A stretch of DNA of 64,000 nucleotides from Flavobacterium magnum. GTDB lineage: Bacteria; Bacteroidota; Bacteroidia; Flavobacteriales; Flavobacteriaceae. Below, in pieces: positions 32,031-40,740 of this stretch (position 1 is the first letter of the stretch; each line of letters opens with the position of its first letter). The stretch covers positions 3,224,001 to 3,288,000 of the forward strand of contig NZ_CP028811.1 in NCBI RefSeq assembly GCF_003055625.1. Direction: 5' to 3'. The position numbers and the translations under genes are program-made. The notes beneath the pieces were generated by a model, which saw nothing but the letters and a program-made list of their open reading frames with translations, ran no database searches and had not been told where the DNA came from.

Positions 32031-32492
32031 TCAGCCGTGTCTGCTGTAAAAACGCCAATCACTACTCATCTCAATAATCCGATGCCGGGTTCCGTCCTTT
32101 TCGGTGGCTGAGTCTAAGTCAAGGTGGCGGTGCGTCTTGTCTTCAAATATCCTGATGAATGCCGCAATAATCTCGTCCGTATGTGTGCTGACATCAACAG
32201 GACTGAAGATAGAATGATTTACACTAACGCTTGCGTACACACAATCATGATATTCGGCAATGTCTTTGTTCAGGTAATGCATACCCTTACGGTCGGCCTG
32301 GTAGCCGATGTACTCAATCGAAAATTCACCAGCCCTGACCAGTTCCAGAACGGTGTCCATAATACCCTGCCTGAATCTCTCGCGGCTTCTTTCAGGAGGC
32401 GTTTCGATGGTGCCGCAGATTTTTAAGGTGAGTGTAAGGGTATTTGGATGTGGTAGAGGTATTTGCGTATAATCGGCATCAGGCTTCTTCAT
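32031..32492 (-). CDS. Conserved-looking protein of unknown function
   Basis: 153 aa from the ATG at 32492 (MKKPDADYTQIPLPHPNTLT); the open frame extends 24 residues further but with poor composition. No signal peptide. Contains PPERSRERFRQGIMDTVLEL, a His-rich THRHLDLDSATEKDGTRHRI and a C-terminal SDWRFYSRHG. Compact alpha/beta pattern, family not recognised. Isolated, no operon partner. Confidence 0.65.
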   Translation of the reverse strand: MKKPDADYTQIPLPHPNTLTLTLKICGTIETPPERSRERFRQGIMDTVLELVRAGEFSIEYIGYQADRKGMHYLNKDIAEYHDCVYASVSVNHSIFSPVDVSTHTDEIIAAFIRIFEDKTHRHLDLDSATEKDGTRHRIIEMSSDWRFYSRHG

Positions 32493-32881
32493 AGACTTAA
32501 ATATTAAGTATCGTATCACAAAGTGACGCAATTGAATAACGTTTAGTTTATACAATCCTCGCAAATGTTTATAAATATAACGTAGTCGTTGTCTTTCACT
32601 GGCAGATTGAGCCAGTCCATAAGTTTTAAGGATTGTTTAATGTAAGATTCCTTGCTTTAGTCGTCTTGAGGTGCATGGCCTGCTAACCGGCTTAGTTGAT
32701 TTTTCCGACTTAGCCTGAATTTACAATCAGCTTGCTAATGGCAGTCACAACTAACTCACTGGCCCGTAATAATTTATCAAAATATCTCAAAAAAAGCGCA
32801 TTAATCGTTAAAAGACGCACGCGATAAAAGAAACTTTTTTATATTTACCAAGACAATTTTTGACCAAATTGAAAATTTTAC
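32493..32881. other. Intergenic region, 389 bp
   Basis: Lies between a leftward and a rightward gene and so probably holds both promoters. No clear TTG/TAnnTTTG pair was found; an AT-rich TATATTTA sits about 40 nt before 32882. Nothing else seen. Confidence 0.4.
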
Positions 32882-33334
32882 ATGAAATTAAACAGAGAAA
32901 AAGTTCATATCATATTTACTGATGACGACATGGACGATTGCAACATGTTTGCAGATGCATTGACGGAGGTGGGGATCAACCACAGTCTGAATTTATTTCA
33001 CGATGGTAAAGATTTACTTGCCTATCTCAACAAGGAAGACACCAAGGTACCGGACATATTGTTCCTGGATTTGAATATGCCTTTTACAAACGGTCTGGAC
33101 AGTTTGAAGCAGATCAGGTCTAATAAAAAGTACCGCGACCTCACTATTGCGATTTATTCGACCTCTTCTTCAGAAAAAGATCAGGAAGAAACTTTTATAG
33201 CCGGGGCGAATGTTTACATACGCAAGCCAAACGAATTTTCAACGCTGAAACGAGTGTTAAAGGATGTTTTGGAAATCAATTGGCAGTATTACTCTTCAAA
33301 CTTAAATAAGGATACTTTTTTCCTGACGCTATAG
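32882..33334 (+). CDS. Single-domain response regulator
   Basis: 150 aa, a CheY-like receiver with no output domain. Acidic pocket in IIFTDDDMDDCNMFADAL, phospho-Asp in DILFLDLNMPFTNGLDSL, Thr/Ser switch in IAIYSTSSSEKD and the conserved Lys in VYIRKPNEF. Single receivers of this type in Bacteroidetes usually pair with hybrid kinases; none is nearby. Followed by a strong hairpin terminator. Confidence 0.88.
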   Translation: MKLNREKVHIIFTDDDMDDCNMFADALTEVGINHSLNLFHDGKDLLAYLNKEDTKVPDILFLDLNMPFTNGLDSLKQIRSNKKYRDLTIAIYSTSSSEKDQEETFIAGANVYIRKPNEFSTLKRVLKDVLEINWQYYSSNLNKDTFFLTL

Positions 33335-33356
33335 TCAAATATCTTCTAATAAAGAA

Positions 33357-33384
33357 AACCAGTGACAGCCTCACTGGTTTTTTT
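33357..33384 (+). terminator. Rho-independent terminator of the response regulator
   Basis: AACCAGTGA, loop CAGCC, TCACTGGTT, then a run of T, 22 nt after the stop codon at 33334. Confidence 0.85.
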
Positions 33385-33500
33385 ATTCAATTGAAATCGG
33401 CCGACTTCTGTTTTACATATGGCAATTGCTGCCGGTAACGATAACTTTGTGCCATAAACATCAGTCCCTGGCAACGATCAAAAGTGAATCATCTATAACA

Positions 33501-33530
33501 AAAAAACTCCGGAGCGAGTCCGGAGTTTTT
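33501..33530 (-). terminator. Terminator of the type IX secreted protein gene
   Basis: ACTCCGGA, loop GCGAG, TCCGGAGT, with A-run on one side and T-run on the other, so it can work on both strands. It lies 20 nt past the stop of the 910-aa gene. Confidence 0.82.
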
Positions 33531-33549
33531 ATTCTTAAACGATACCTGT

Positions 33550-36282
33550 TTATTGCTTAATTACCTTCACGGTTTTGGCACCGTCAACTGTATTTACAAT
33601 AACAAAATAAGCACCTGCTGAAATACCTGACATATCGATCTGTCCGATATTCGCATTTACCTTTTTAGACATTACCTGTTGACCCAGTAGATTGAACACA
33701 GTGACATCAGTAATGTTTTGTGCGTATGACAAGTTCAGGATGTTCTTCACAGGGTTTGGATAGGCAGCAAACTGACTCTTATCTACACCGGTAACGCCCA
33801 GCATAGACTCATCGTAAGCTGTTAACCCGAAACCTCCGGCATTATCATTATTGTACTCGTAAATCCTCAGATACAGCATATCTCCCGGTGTTTGACCGGT
33901 TACAGTCACTTTAGAGTAATTTCCGGTATCCGCACCGTCGTCATCACAAGCGATTTGGGTAAGATTTCCACAAGTTCCTGTATAAACAGTTACAACCGTA
34001 TCAACACCCGTTTCTCCTGAAGAAGAATTCGCTGTTTCAATAACAACATTTCCTGAAGGAGGAACTGCCAGGGTATACCAAACATCACCTCCTGAATATC
34101 CGAAACATGTAGTAGGTGTAGCTTCAGGCGAGGCAGTAGCGCCAACGTTTGTCAAATCGTTGATGATTTCATTTACAGCTGACCCCGCAAAAACCTGGAT
34201 TGCAGCGTCGCACTCATCGTTAGAAGGAGGACAGGCAACCTGATTCTGGATCGGGCTGGTCAGTGTACAGGCTGCATTCTGGTCGTTAGCGATTGTAAAT
34301 ACTACCGGAGTGTTATTTGCAAACGGTCCGAAAGAGTATGTTCCAGAAGCACTAACAGACTGTGAAGCGCTTCCCTGATCGTCACTTATCGTGAGTGATG
34401 CGGCAGAACCTAAATCGTTTACAATGACTGTGGCATAGAATTGCTCACCATTGGCACAGTCAGAAACTACATCATATTCCACAGCTGCGTTCGTACAGTC
34501 AAGATACCATCCGCAAAGGCTCCAGGCACCGATTCCGTCGTTACCGTAATCCCACATCCTGTAGTAATAGGTCTCGCCAACATTCAATCCGGTATATGAC
34601 TTGGTTGCAGTGTTACCGCAGTTACCGATTTCAGTTAAGTTACCAGGGGTTCCAGAGTACAGTGCGGTAGAAACCGAGAATATATTTCCTGTAATATCAG
34701 ATGTATTTAAAGTAACATCGCTTGATGGCGCAACAAAATAGAACCAAAGATCGCCATTACCGTTTGACGGGTTATATTGATCGATACAGGTAGGATCTAC
34801 CTCAGAGTCAGAACCGGATGTCGAAGCATTCGAGATGTCTGTAATCTTGTTCGGGCCACATGAAGTACCTAAATCCAAAGTCAACTCAACGGCACCGGCA
34901 GCCTCGTCGTTAGCTGGAGGGCACTGAATCAGGTTCTGAACCGGGCTTGTGAAAACACAAGTGGCGTCGTTGTCATTTGCAATAGTAAAGATTACATTGG
35001 TGTTGTTAGGGTAAGGACCGAAGGTGAACACTCCGGTAGCCCCGGTCTGCTGCGTAGCACTTCCCTGGTCGTCAGAGATTGTAACAGACGTTGCAGTTCC
35101 CATATCGGTAATATTTACTTCTACATAAAACTGCTCATTGCCGTTCGGGCAGTCAGAAACAAGATTGTAAGTAGCTGCACCATTGTAGCAGGTCGGCGGA
35201 CATTTAATCTTGAATGTGGCCGTTTTTGCGCTTGTACCTTCACCATCAAGCAGGAACAGGTACTGAACACCGGCGTTAAGGGTTCCGATCAGGTCAGTGC
35301 CCGGGCCGTTATTGTCATCAATACAAGTCCAACCGGTTTGGTCACAGCTTCCTGAGGCTTCCTTCCAGAAATAATCGATGTAACCTCCAGACGCCGCCGT
35401 GACTTCAAGACTGTATTCACCTGTCTCGGCAGGGGTAAATGAGTAAACGAGCTCTGTACCCGGAGTGTTAAAACCACAAGTTAGCGGATTCCAGGCACCT
35501 TCACCCTCTACCAATGTCGCAGAGATTTCGTCCCCACAATTGGCGATAGGCGTCGCTGCTGCACAATCAGGAGGACAAGTCGCCTGTGTAAGCGTATTCG
35601 ACGTTTGGGTACAATCTCCATCCTGATCATTCGCTATAGTGAAAATTACAGGGGTGGCATTAGGATACGGACCAAAAGTCAGTAGTCCGGTAGCCGATAC
35701 GTTTTGCGTATTGCCCTGATCATCGGACACCGTAACCGAAGTCGCGGAACCAAGGCTCGTAATATCAACATCAATCAAAAACTGCTCTCCATTGGCGCAA
35801 TCCGATACCACTGAATAAGTTGCCGTTGCGTTAGTACAGGCCACCACGGACCATTCCAGCGTAAAAGCGCCGCTGCTAAAACTGTAACCGTCCTGAACCC
35901 AGTAAACGGTTTGATCGCTTCCGGTATCATTTGCCCAGACAACTGTTTGCAAATCGTCATCGTCAAAACATCTGATCTCTGTAGGGTTGGTACAATCACC
36001 GTAGAACACTACGACGGTGGAATCGTACTCATTTGCACTCTGACCGATGGTCAGGGTCGAGCCCGCCGGCACCAAAATGTAAAAGTACTGATCAGGAGAG
36101 TTGTTGGTATTAGCCGTCCCATCGTTGAAACAGCTGATCAGGTTATCATCGGCGCTCGTGGATGTATCTCCATCATAGGGCGATGTCAGTGTGGCTAAAT
36201 CTACTGCTGTGTCGCACGTTTCCTGGGCCTTCGCCTGGAAACACAGAAATAGCACCATTAATAATAAGTAAGATTTTTTCAT
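33550..36282 (-). CDS. Large secreted protein with type IX sorting domain (A)
   Basis: 910 aa. Signal peptide MKKSYLLLMVLFLCFQAKAQ. Contains several copies of a module with VSDCANGEQF... SDDQGNTQ... TFGPYPN... ANDQDGDCT, plus modules with DPTCIDQYNPSNGNGDLWFY, and a C-terminal domain YPNPVKNILNLSY... ITDVTVFNLLGQQVMSKKVN... GAYFVIVNTVDG typical of type A T9SS cargo (VxNxxGQxV). Probably a surface or released adhesin-like protein. Paralogue of the next gene. Confidence 0.88.
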   Translation of the reverse strand: MKKSYLLLMVLFLCFQAKAQETCDTAVDLATLTSPYDGDTSTSADDNLISCFNDGTANTNNSPDQYFYILVPAGSTLTIGQSANEYDSTVVVFYGDCTNPTEIRCFDDDDLQTVVWANDTGSDQTVYWVQDGYSFSSGAFTLEWSVVACTNATATYSVVSDCANGEQFLIDVDITSLGSATSVTVSDDQGNTQNVSATGLLTFGPYPNATPVIFTIANDQDGDCTQTSNTLTQATCPPDCAAATPIANCGDEISATLVEGEGAWNPLTCGFNTPGTELVYSFTPAETGEYSLEVTAASGGYIDYFWKEASGSCDQTGWTCIDDNNGPGTDLIGTLNAGVQYLFLLDGEGTSAKTATFKIKCPPTCYNGAATYNLVSDCPNGNEQFYVEVNITDMGTATSVTISDDQGSATQQTGATGVFTFGPYPNNTNVIFTIANDNDATCVFTSPVQNLIQCPPANDEAAGAVELTLDLGTSCGPNKITDISNASTSGSDSEVDPTCIDQYNPSNGNGDLWFYFVAPSSDVTLNTSDITGNIFSVSTALYSGTPGNLTEIGNCGNTATKSYTGLNVGETYYYRMWDYGNDGIGAWSLCGWYLDCTNAAVEYDVVSDCANGEQFYATVIVNDLGSAASLTISDDQGSASQSVSASGTYSFGPFANNTPVVFTIANDQNAACTLTSPIQNQVACPPSNDECDAAIQVFAGSAVNEIINDLTNVGATASPEATPTTCFGYSGGDVWYTLAVPPSGNVVIETANSSSGETGVDTVVTVYTGTCGNLTQIACDDDGADTGNYSKVTVTGQTPGDMLYLRIYEYNNDNAGGFGLTAYDESMLGVTGVDKSQFAAYPNPVKNILNLSYAQNITDVTVFNLLGQQVMSKKVNANIGQIDMSGISAGAYFVIVNTVDGAKTVKVIKQ

Positions 36283-36450
36283 AAAACGTAGTTAGTGTTA
36301 ATAAGGCCGTAATTTAGTCAAAATACTTGTTTTAATAAACAATTTTCAAAATTAATTTACATATTTCTTTGTAAGACAGCGGAATCATCAGACAATACTT
36401 GATCTGATTGGTCTTCAAAGAATTTGAAAGACATTGCGAGTCGTATCAGC

Positions 36451-36485
36451 AAAAAAAAACTCCGGTATCGCTACCGGAGTTTATT
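36451..36485 (-). terminator. Terminator of the second type IX secreted protein gene
   Basis: ACTCCGGTA, loop TCGC, TACCGGAGT, with A/T runs on both sides. It lies 18 nt beyond the stop of the 898-aa gene. Confidence 0.82.
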
Positions 36486-36503
36486 ATAGTAAAAAAAAGG
36501 CGA

Positions 36504-39200
36504 TTATTGCTTAACCACCTTAATGGTTTTAACCTGATTTTCAGCAGAAACTTTTACAAAGTAAGTGCCGGAAGCAAGGTGCGTCATATCAATCTGGCTT
36601 TCGTTTGAATTAACAACTTTTGCCATCATCTGTTGTCCCAGCATATTGAAAACCGAAACGCCTGAGATATTCCTGGTTCCTGAAAGGTTCAAAATGTTTT
36701 TCACCGGGTTAGGATACACAGAAAGCGATTCGAAGGCGCTGTCTTCAACGCCAAGCGTCGGACATACGATACTAAACGTCACGTCTTTTGGGTTTACGTT
36801 TTCGCTGTCCAGCAGGATCAGGTATTGTGTTCCCGCAGTAAGCGTTCCAATATTATTGGTTTCAGGCAATGTTGCATCGCCGATACAGGACCATCCCGTG
36901 GCATCGCAGGTACCTGACGCTTCTTTGTAGAAATAATCCACATAGCCTCCGGTCGAAGCGGTGATGGTTAGTTTGTGCAATCCTGTTACTGTTGGCGTAA
37001 ACGAATACAATTTCTCTGCACCATTGGTCTGGAAACCACAGGTGGTGATGTTCCAGGCACCTGCGCCGGAAAAACTTGCCGTGACCGCGTCTCCGCAGTT
37101 TGCAATCACTTCTGCAGCAGCACAATCCTGAGGACAGGCTCCCTGTGTCTGCGCTGTACTTGTAATCATACAAGCAGCACTTTGGTCATTCTGTAAGGTG
37201 AAAATTACCGATGTGCCGTTCGCAAAAGGTCCGAATGTGTACGTTCCTGTCGCACCGGCAGTTTGTGACGTACTTCCCTGATTGTCTGAAATGGTCAGAG
37301 AAGTTGCTGATCCCATTCCGGTAACGTTGACATCAACAAGGAACTGATCCCCATTGGCACAATCAGAAACCACCGTGTAAGTAGCGGTAGGATTCTCGCA
37401 ATCAAGATACCAGCCACAGATGCTGAACGTACCTATACCGTCATTGGCGTAATCCCAAACCCTGAAATAGTAAGTATCACCTACTGTCAGTCCGGTATAA
37501 TTCTTTGTAGCGGCGTTACCGCAGGCACCCACCTCGGTGAAGTTACCCGGAGTTCCTGAGTAAAGCACGCTGGATACGGTAAAGATGCCGCCTGTAATGT
37601 CAGAAATATTCAATGAGAGCGTTGGGGCAGGCGCTACAAAATAGTACCAAAGATCGCCATTCCCGTTTGATGGATTGTACTGGTCAATACATGACGGATC
37701 CACTTCCGCGTCAGAACCTGTTGTCGCCGCATTTGAAATGCCAGTGATCTTGTTTGGCCCACAGGCAGCACCAAGATCCAATGTCAATTCGATCGCGCCG
37801 GCAGGATCGTCATTTACGGGAGGACAAGCGCTTTGCAGCGTGCCACTCGTGATGGTACAGAAATCGCTCTGGTCGTTGGCAACAGTAATCACTACTGATG
37901 TGCCTTCTGCATAAGGACCAAAACTGTACACCCCAGTACCATTAGCTGTTTGGCTGGCATTGCCTTGGTCATCTGAAATCGTCAGGGAGGTAGCGGTACC
38001 CATATCGGTCACTTCCACTTCAACATTAAACTGCGCGCTGGCACAATCAAATACCGGAGTGTAGGTGGCTGTCGGGTTTTCGCAGTCGATGTACCATCCG
38101 CAAAGGCTGAAAGTACCGATTCCGTCGTTGGCATAATCCCAAACCCTTAAATAATAAGTGTCCCCGATAACCAGATTGCTGTACGTCTTGGTACCGGCAT
38201 TACCGCAGGTTCCGGTTTCTGTAAGGTTACCCGGCGTTCCCGAATACAAAGCACTTGAAACAGTAATAATCTGACCTGTAATATCAGATACGTTAATGGT
38301 AAAACTTGATGCGGGTGCCTGGATGGCATACCACATATCTCCGTTTCCAAACGAAGGGTCGTATTGATCCATACAGGTCGGGTCCACCTCTGCCGAAGGC
38401 GTGGTGTTGGCATTGGAAATGCCGGTAATCTTGTTAGGACCGCATGCCGTTCCGATATCCAGTGTCAAAGTGATGGCACCCGTAGCGTCGTCATTAACAG
38501 GTGGTGGCCCAAGGGTGGTAAAATCTGTCCCTACCCACGTACTTACATCGCCGCCGCCACAATTCGCACGTACCCAGAAATAATACTGTGTCAGTTCGCT
38601 CAAAGCGGTGAAATCAACTGTCAGGGTTCCTGCCGGAAGTGTCGCATCGGGCGTTGAAGACGCGTCCGGGGCGGTGCTGTCCTGGGTAAGGATATAGTCG
38701 TAACCGTTCGCCGGATTGGTGTTTGAAGCATTCCAGCCCAGGCTGGCAGAATCCAAACCAACAGCCGCAACATCCACACCACTTGCAGGCATACAACTTG
38801 GCGGCGTACCGCAGATCACGTTTCTGAAACGCGTTGTAAAGCCCTCACCGGCGCAGGTATTGTCTTTGTGTGTGTAAAAACGAACCACACCTGACACGTC
38901 TGACACCCAAAGCACATAAGCATTTTCGCCGTAAGCCAGGACGTTGGTTCCCGCCTCATCTGAAATGGTAATGACATCGGTAGGATTTGAACTCGAAAAT
39001 TGATAAGTCTCTCCGGCCACGACATTGATTTTCGAATATTCGTTGGCATATCCACCACCGGTGGCGGTGTTTACGGTAAATCCGTCACACGTCAGTGGCG
39101 TGTACGTGGCAGTTGGCCACTGTCCGGTCGCGGTAAGGCATTGCGCCGATACAAACGACGAAAAGCACACCATTAAAGTTAATAAAGTAATTTTTCTCAT
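36504..39200 (-). CDS. Large secreted protein with type IX sorting domain (B)
   Basis: 898 aa. Signal peptide MRKITLLTLMVCFSSFVSAQ. After an N-terminal domain, residues about 140-235 read as a fibronectin type III domain (LDSASLGWNASN... TQYYFWVRANCGGG). Two GDLWYYF/GDMWYAI modules and two VSDCANGDQF-type modules follow, then the T9SS domain (YPNPVKNILNLSGTRNISGV... VFNMLGQQMMAKVV... SGTYFVKVS). It has its own promoter and terminator, so it is expressed separately from protein A. Confidence 0.88.
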   Translation of the reverse strand: MRKITLLTLMVCFSSFVSAQCLTATGQWPTATYTPLTCDGFTVNTATGGGYANEYSKINVVAGETYQFSSSNPTDVITISDEAGTNVLAYGENAYVLWVSDVSGVVRFYTHKDNTCAGEGFTTRFRNVICGTPPSCMPASGVDVAAVGLDSASLGWNASNTNPANGYDYILTQDSTAPDASSTPDATLPAGTLTVDFTALSELTQYYFWVRANCGGGDVSTWVGTDFTTLGPPPVNDDATGAITLTLDIGTACGPNKITGISNANTTPSAEVDPTCMDQYDPSFGNGDMWYAIQAPASSFTINVSDITGQIITVSSALYSGTPGNLTETGTCGNAGTKTYSNLVIGDTYYLRVWDYANDGIGTFSLCGWYIDCENPTATYTPVFDCASAQFNVEVEVTDMGTATSLTISDDQGNASQTANGTGVYSFGPYAEGTSVVITVANDQSDFCTITSGTLQSACPPVNDDPAGAIELTLDLGAACGPNKITGISNAATTGSDAEVDPSCIDQYNPSNGNGDLWYYFVAPAPTLSLNISDITGGIFTVSSVLYSGTPGNFTEVGACGNAATKNYTGLTVGDTYYFRVWDYANDGIGTFSICGWYLDCENPTATYTVVSDCANGDQFLVDVNVTGMGSATSLTISDNQGSTSQTAGATGTYTFGPFANGTSVIFTLQNDQSAACMITSTAQTQGACPQDCAAAEVIANCGDAVTASFSGAGAWNITTCGFQTNGAEKLYSFTPTVTGLHKLTITASTGGYVDYFYKEASGTCDATGWSCIGDATLPETNNIGTLTAGTQYLILLDSENVNPKDVTFSIVCPTLGVEDSAFESLSVYPNPVKNILNLSGTRNISGVSVFNMLGQQMMAKVVNSNESQIDMTHLASGTYFVKVSAENQVKTIKVVKQ

Positions 39201-39225
39201 AAAAAAGTTTTAGATTAAGGTTGCT

Positions 39226-39254
39226 AAAATATATAATAACCTCTTAACACACAA
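39226..39254 (-). promoter_or_regulatory. Promoter of secreted protein B gene
   Basis: On the minus strand TTG (39254-39252), 18 nt, then TATATTTT (39233-39226), about 25 nt before the start codon. One base from the TAnnTTTG consensus. Confidence 0.5.
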
Positions 39255-39305
39255 TTAACAATCACGCAAAAGTGATGGCATAAACGTTAAAGTTATACTT
39301 TTAAC

Positions 39306-39340
39306 AAAAAAAAAACGGCCCATCACCGGGCCGCTTTATC
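39306..39340 (-). terminator. Terminator after fabV
   Basis: CGGCCC, short loop, GGGCCG hairpin flanked by an A-run (T-run when read from the minus strand), 15 nt after the fabV stop. Confidence 0.78.
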
Positions 39341-39354
39341 TTATCATAAGTTTC

Positions 39355-40548
39355 TTAAGAATGTATGCTGTCAATCTGAACCATTTCATTGGCATCTGCC
39401 TTGTAATCGACACCGGCGAATTCAAACCCGAATAAGTTCAGGAAATCATTACGATAACCCGCTAGGTCACCGATTTCCGGCAGGGTTTCCGTAGTGGACT
39501 GCTCCCACAGCGCCGCCACTTTTTCCTGCACATCGTCGCGCATTTCCCAATCGTCAATCCGTATGCGGCCCTGCTCATCGGTCGGGATGCCGCCCTCTGC
39601 ATACAGCCTGTCACGAAACAGCCTATCTATCTGCTCTATACAACCTTCGTGAATTCCTTTCTCCTTCATGATTTTATACAACAGCGAAATGTAAAGCGGG
39701 ATAACCGGAATCGCAGAACTCGCCTGAGTCACCAGTGCCTTGTTCACCGATACGTAGGCTTTTCCATCAATATCGCTAAGGCTGTCCGTAATCGAAAATG
39801 CCGTCGCCTCGAGGTGGTCTTTTGCACGGCCTATCGTACCTTTCCTGTAAACGGCCTCCGTCACTGCCGGACCGATATAGGAATAGGCAATCGTCATCGT
39901 CCCCTGTGCCAGAAGGCCTTCACGCTTCAGCGCATCAATCCACATCACCCAGTCCTCACCGCCCATCACCTTCACGGTGTTCGCGATTTCCTCTTCATTC
40001 GCGGGGTCAATACTCACCTGCGTGACGTTTCCGGTATGAAAGTCCACCGTCTTATTTGTAAAGGTATTGCCAATCGGCTTAAGCGTCGAACGATGCAGGA
40101 TGCCCGTTTTCGGATCGGTACGCACCGGAGACGCCAGGCTGTAAATTACCAGGTCCACCTGCCCTAAATCCGCTTTGATCAGGTCAATAGTCTGCTGCTT
40201 GATCTCATCCGAAAAGGCGTCACCATTAATGCTTTTGGCATACAGGCCGGCACTTTTCGCTTCCTTTTCAAATGCGGCCGAATTGTACCAGCCCGGTGAA
40301 GCGGTTTTTCCTTCCAATGGCGGCTTCTCAAAAAACACGCCGATTGTCGCCGCACCTGACCCGAACGCACTGGTAATCCGCGACGCAAGCCCGAATCCGG
40401 TTGACGCCCCAATTACAAGCACTTTTTTGGCGCCGTCAATGCTGCCTTTCGATTTTACATAGTCAATTTGATTCTTTACGCTTCTCGCACAGCCGTCCGG
40501 GTGCGCCGTAAGGCAGATAAATCCGCGCATTCTAGGCTCTATAATCAT
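39355..40548 (-). CDS. fabV: Enoyl-ACP reductase, FabV type
   Basis: 397 aa, the normal length. Catalyses NADH-dependent reduction of enoyl-ACP in fatty acid synthesis. Visible marks: N-terminal PRMRGFICLTAHPDGC, dinucleotide-binding loop VLVIGASTGFGLASR (43-57), and the catalytic Tyr234-x8-Lys243 (AYSYIGPAVTEAVYRKGTIG). FabV enzymes are insensitive or weakly sensitive to triclosan compared with FabI. It has its own upstream region containing TAACTTCG (40594-40601, minus strand). Confidence 0.95.
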   Translation of the reverse strand: MIIEPRMRGFICLTAHPDGCARSVKNQIDYVKSKGSIDGAKKVLVIGASTGFGLASRITSAFGSGAATIGVFFEKPPLEGKTASPGWYNSAAFEKEAKSAGLYAKSINGDAFSDEIKQQTIDLIKADLGQVDLVIYSLASPVRTDPKTGILHRSTLKPIGNTFTNKTVDFHTGNVTQVSIDPANEEEIANTVKVMGGEDWVMWIDALKREGLLAQGTMTIAYSYIGPAVTEAVYRKGTIGRAKDHLEATAFSITDSLSDIDGKAYVSVNKALVTQASSAIPVIPLYISLLYKIMKEKGIHEGCIEQIDRLFRDRLYAEGGIPTDEQGRIRIDDWEMRDDVQEKVAALWEQSTTETLPEIGDLAGYRNDFLNLFGFEFAGVDYKADANEMVQIDSIHS

Positions 40549-40635
40549 AAAATGATATTATTTCAGGTTATTGATGTTATTTAAAAAACAGCACGAAGTT
40601 AACAAAAAATCGGATTACTGCCTAAAATGCACTGG

Positions 40636-40738
40636 GCGCGCTGCCGATTTACAGGGCGTGTCCCTGCGGGCCGGGCTATCCGCTCTAGCTTTGCGCTGCG
40701 CCGCAAAGGCTGCCGCTGCTATCCCTCACGCGGCGCCG
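40636..40738 (-). repeat. REP-like interspersed repeat, copy 1
   Basis: GC-rich element directly after the recN stop. Read on the minus strand: GAGGGATAGCAGCGGCAGCC, TTTGCGGCGCAGCGCAAAG, then AGCGGATAGCCCGGCCCGCA. It is built like the copies at 53453 and 58551: AGCGGCA-CC, T-run or hairpin, then A-run and AGCGGAtAGC. Such repeats are widespread in Flavobacterium genomes as I remember them. Confidence 0.65.
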
Positions 40739-40740
40739 GT

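Noticed and set aside
32124..32426. A 100-aa plus-strand ORF opposite the gene at 32031-32492
   Set aside because: The minus-strand frame has better composition and a natural start. The plus frame has no upstream signal and unusual residue content.
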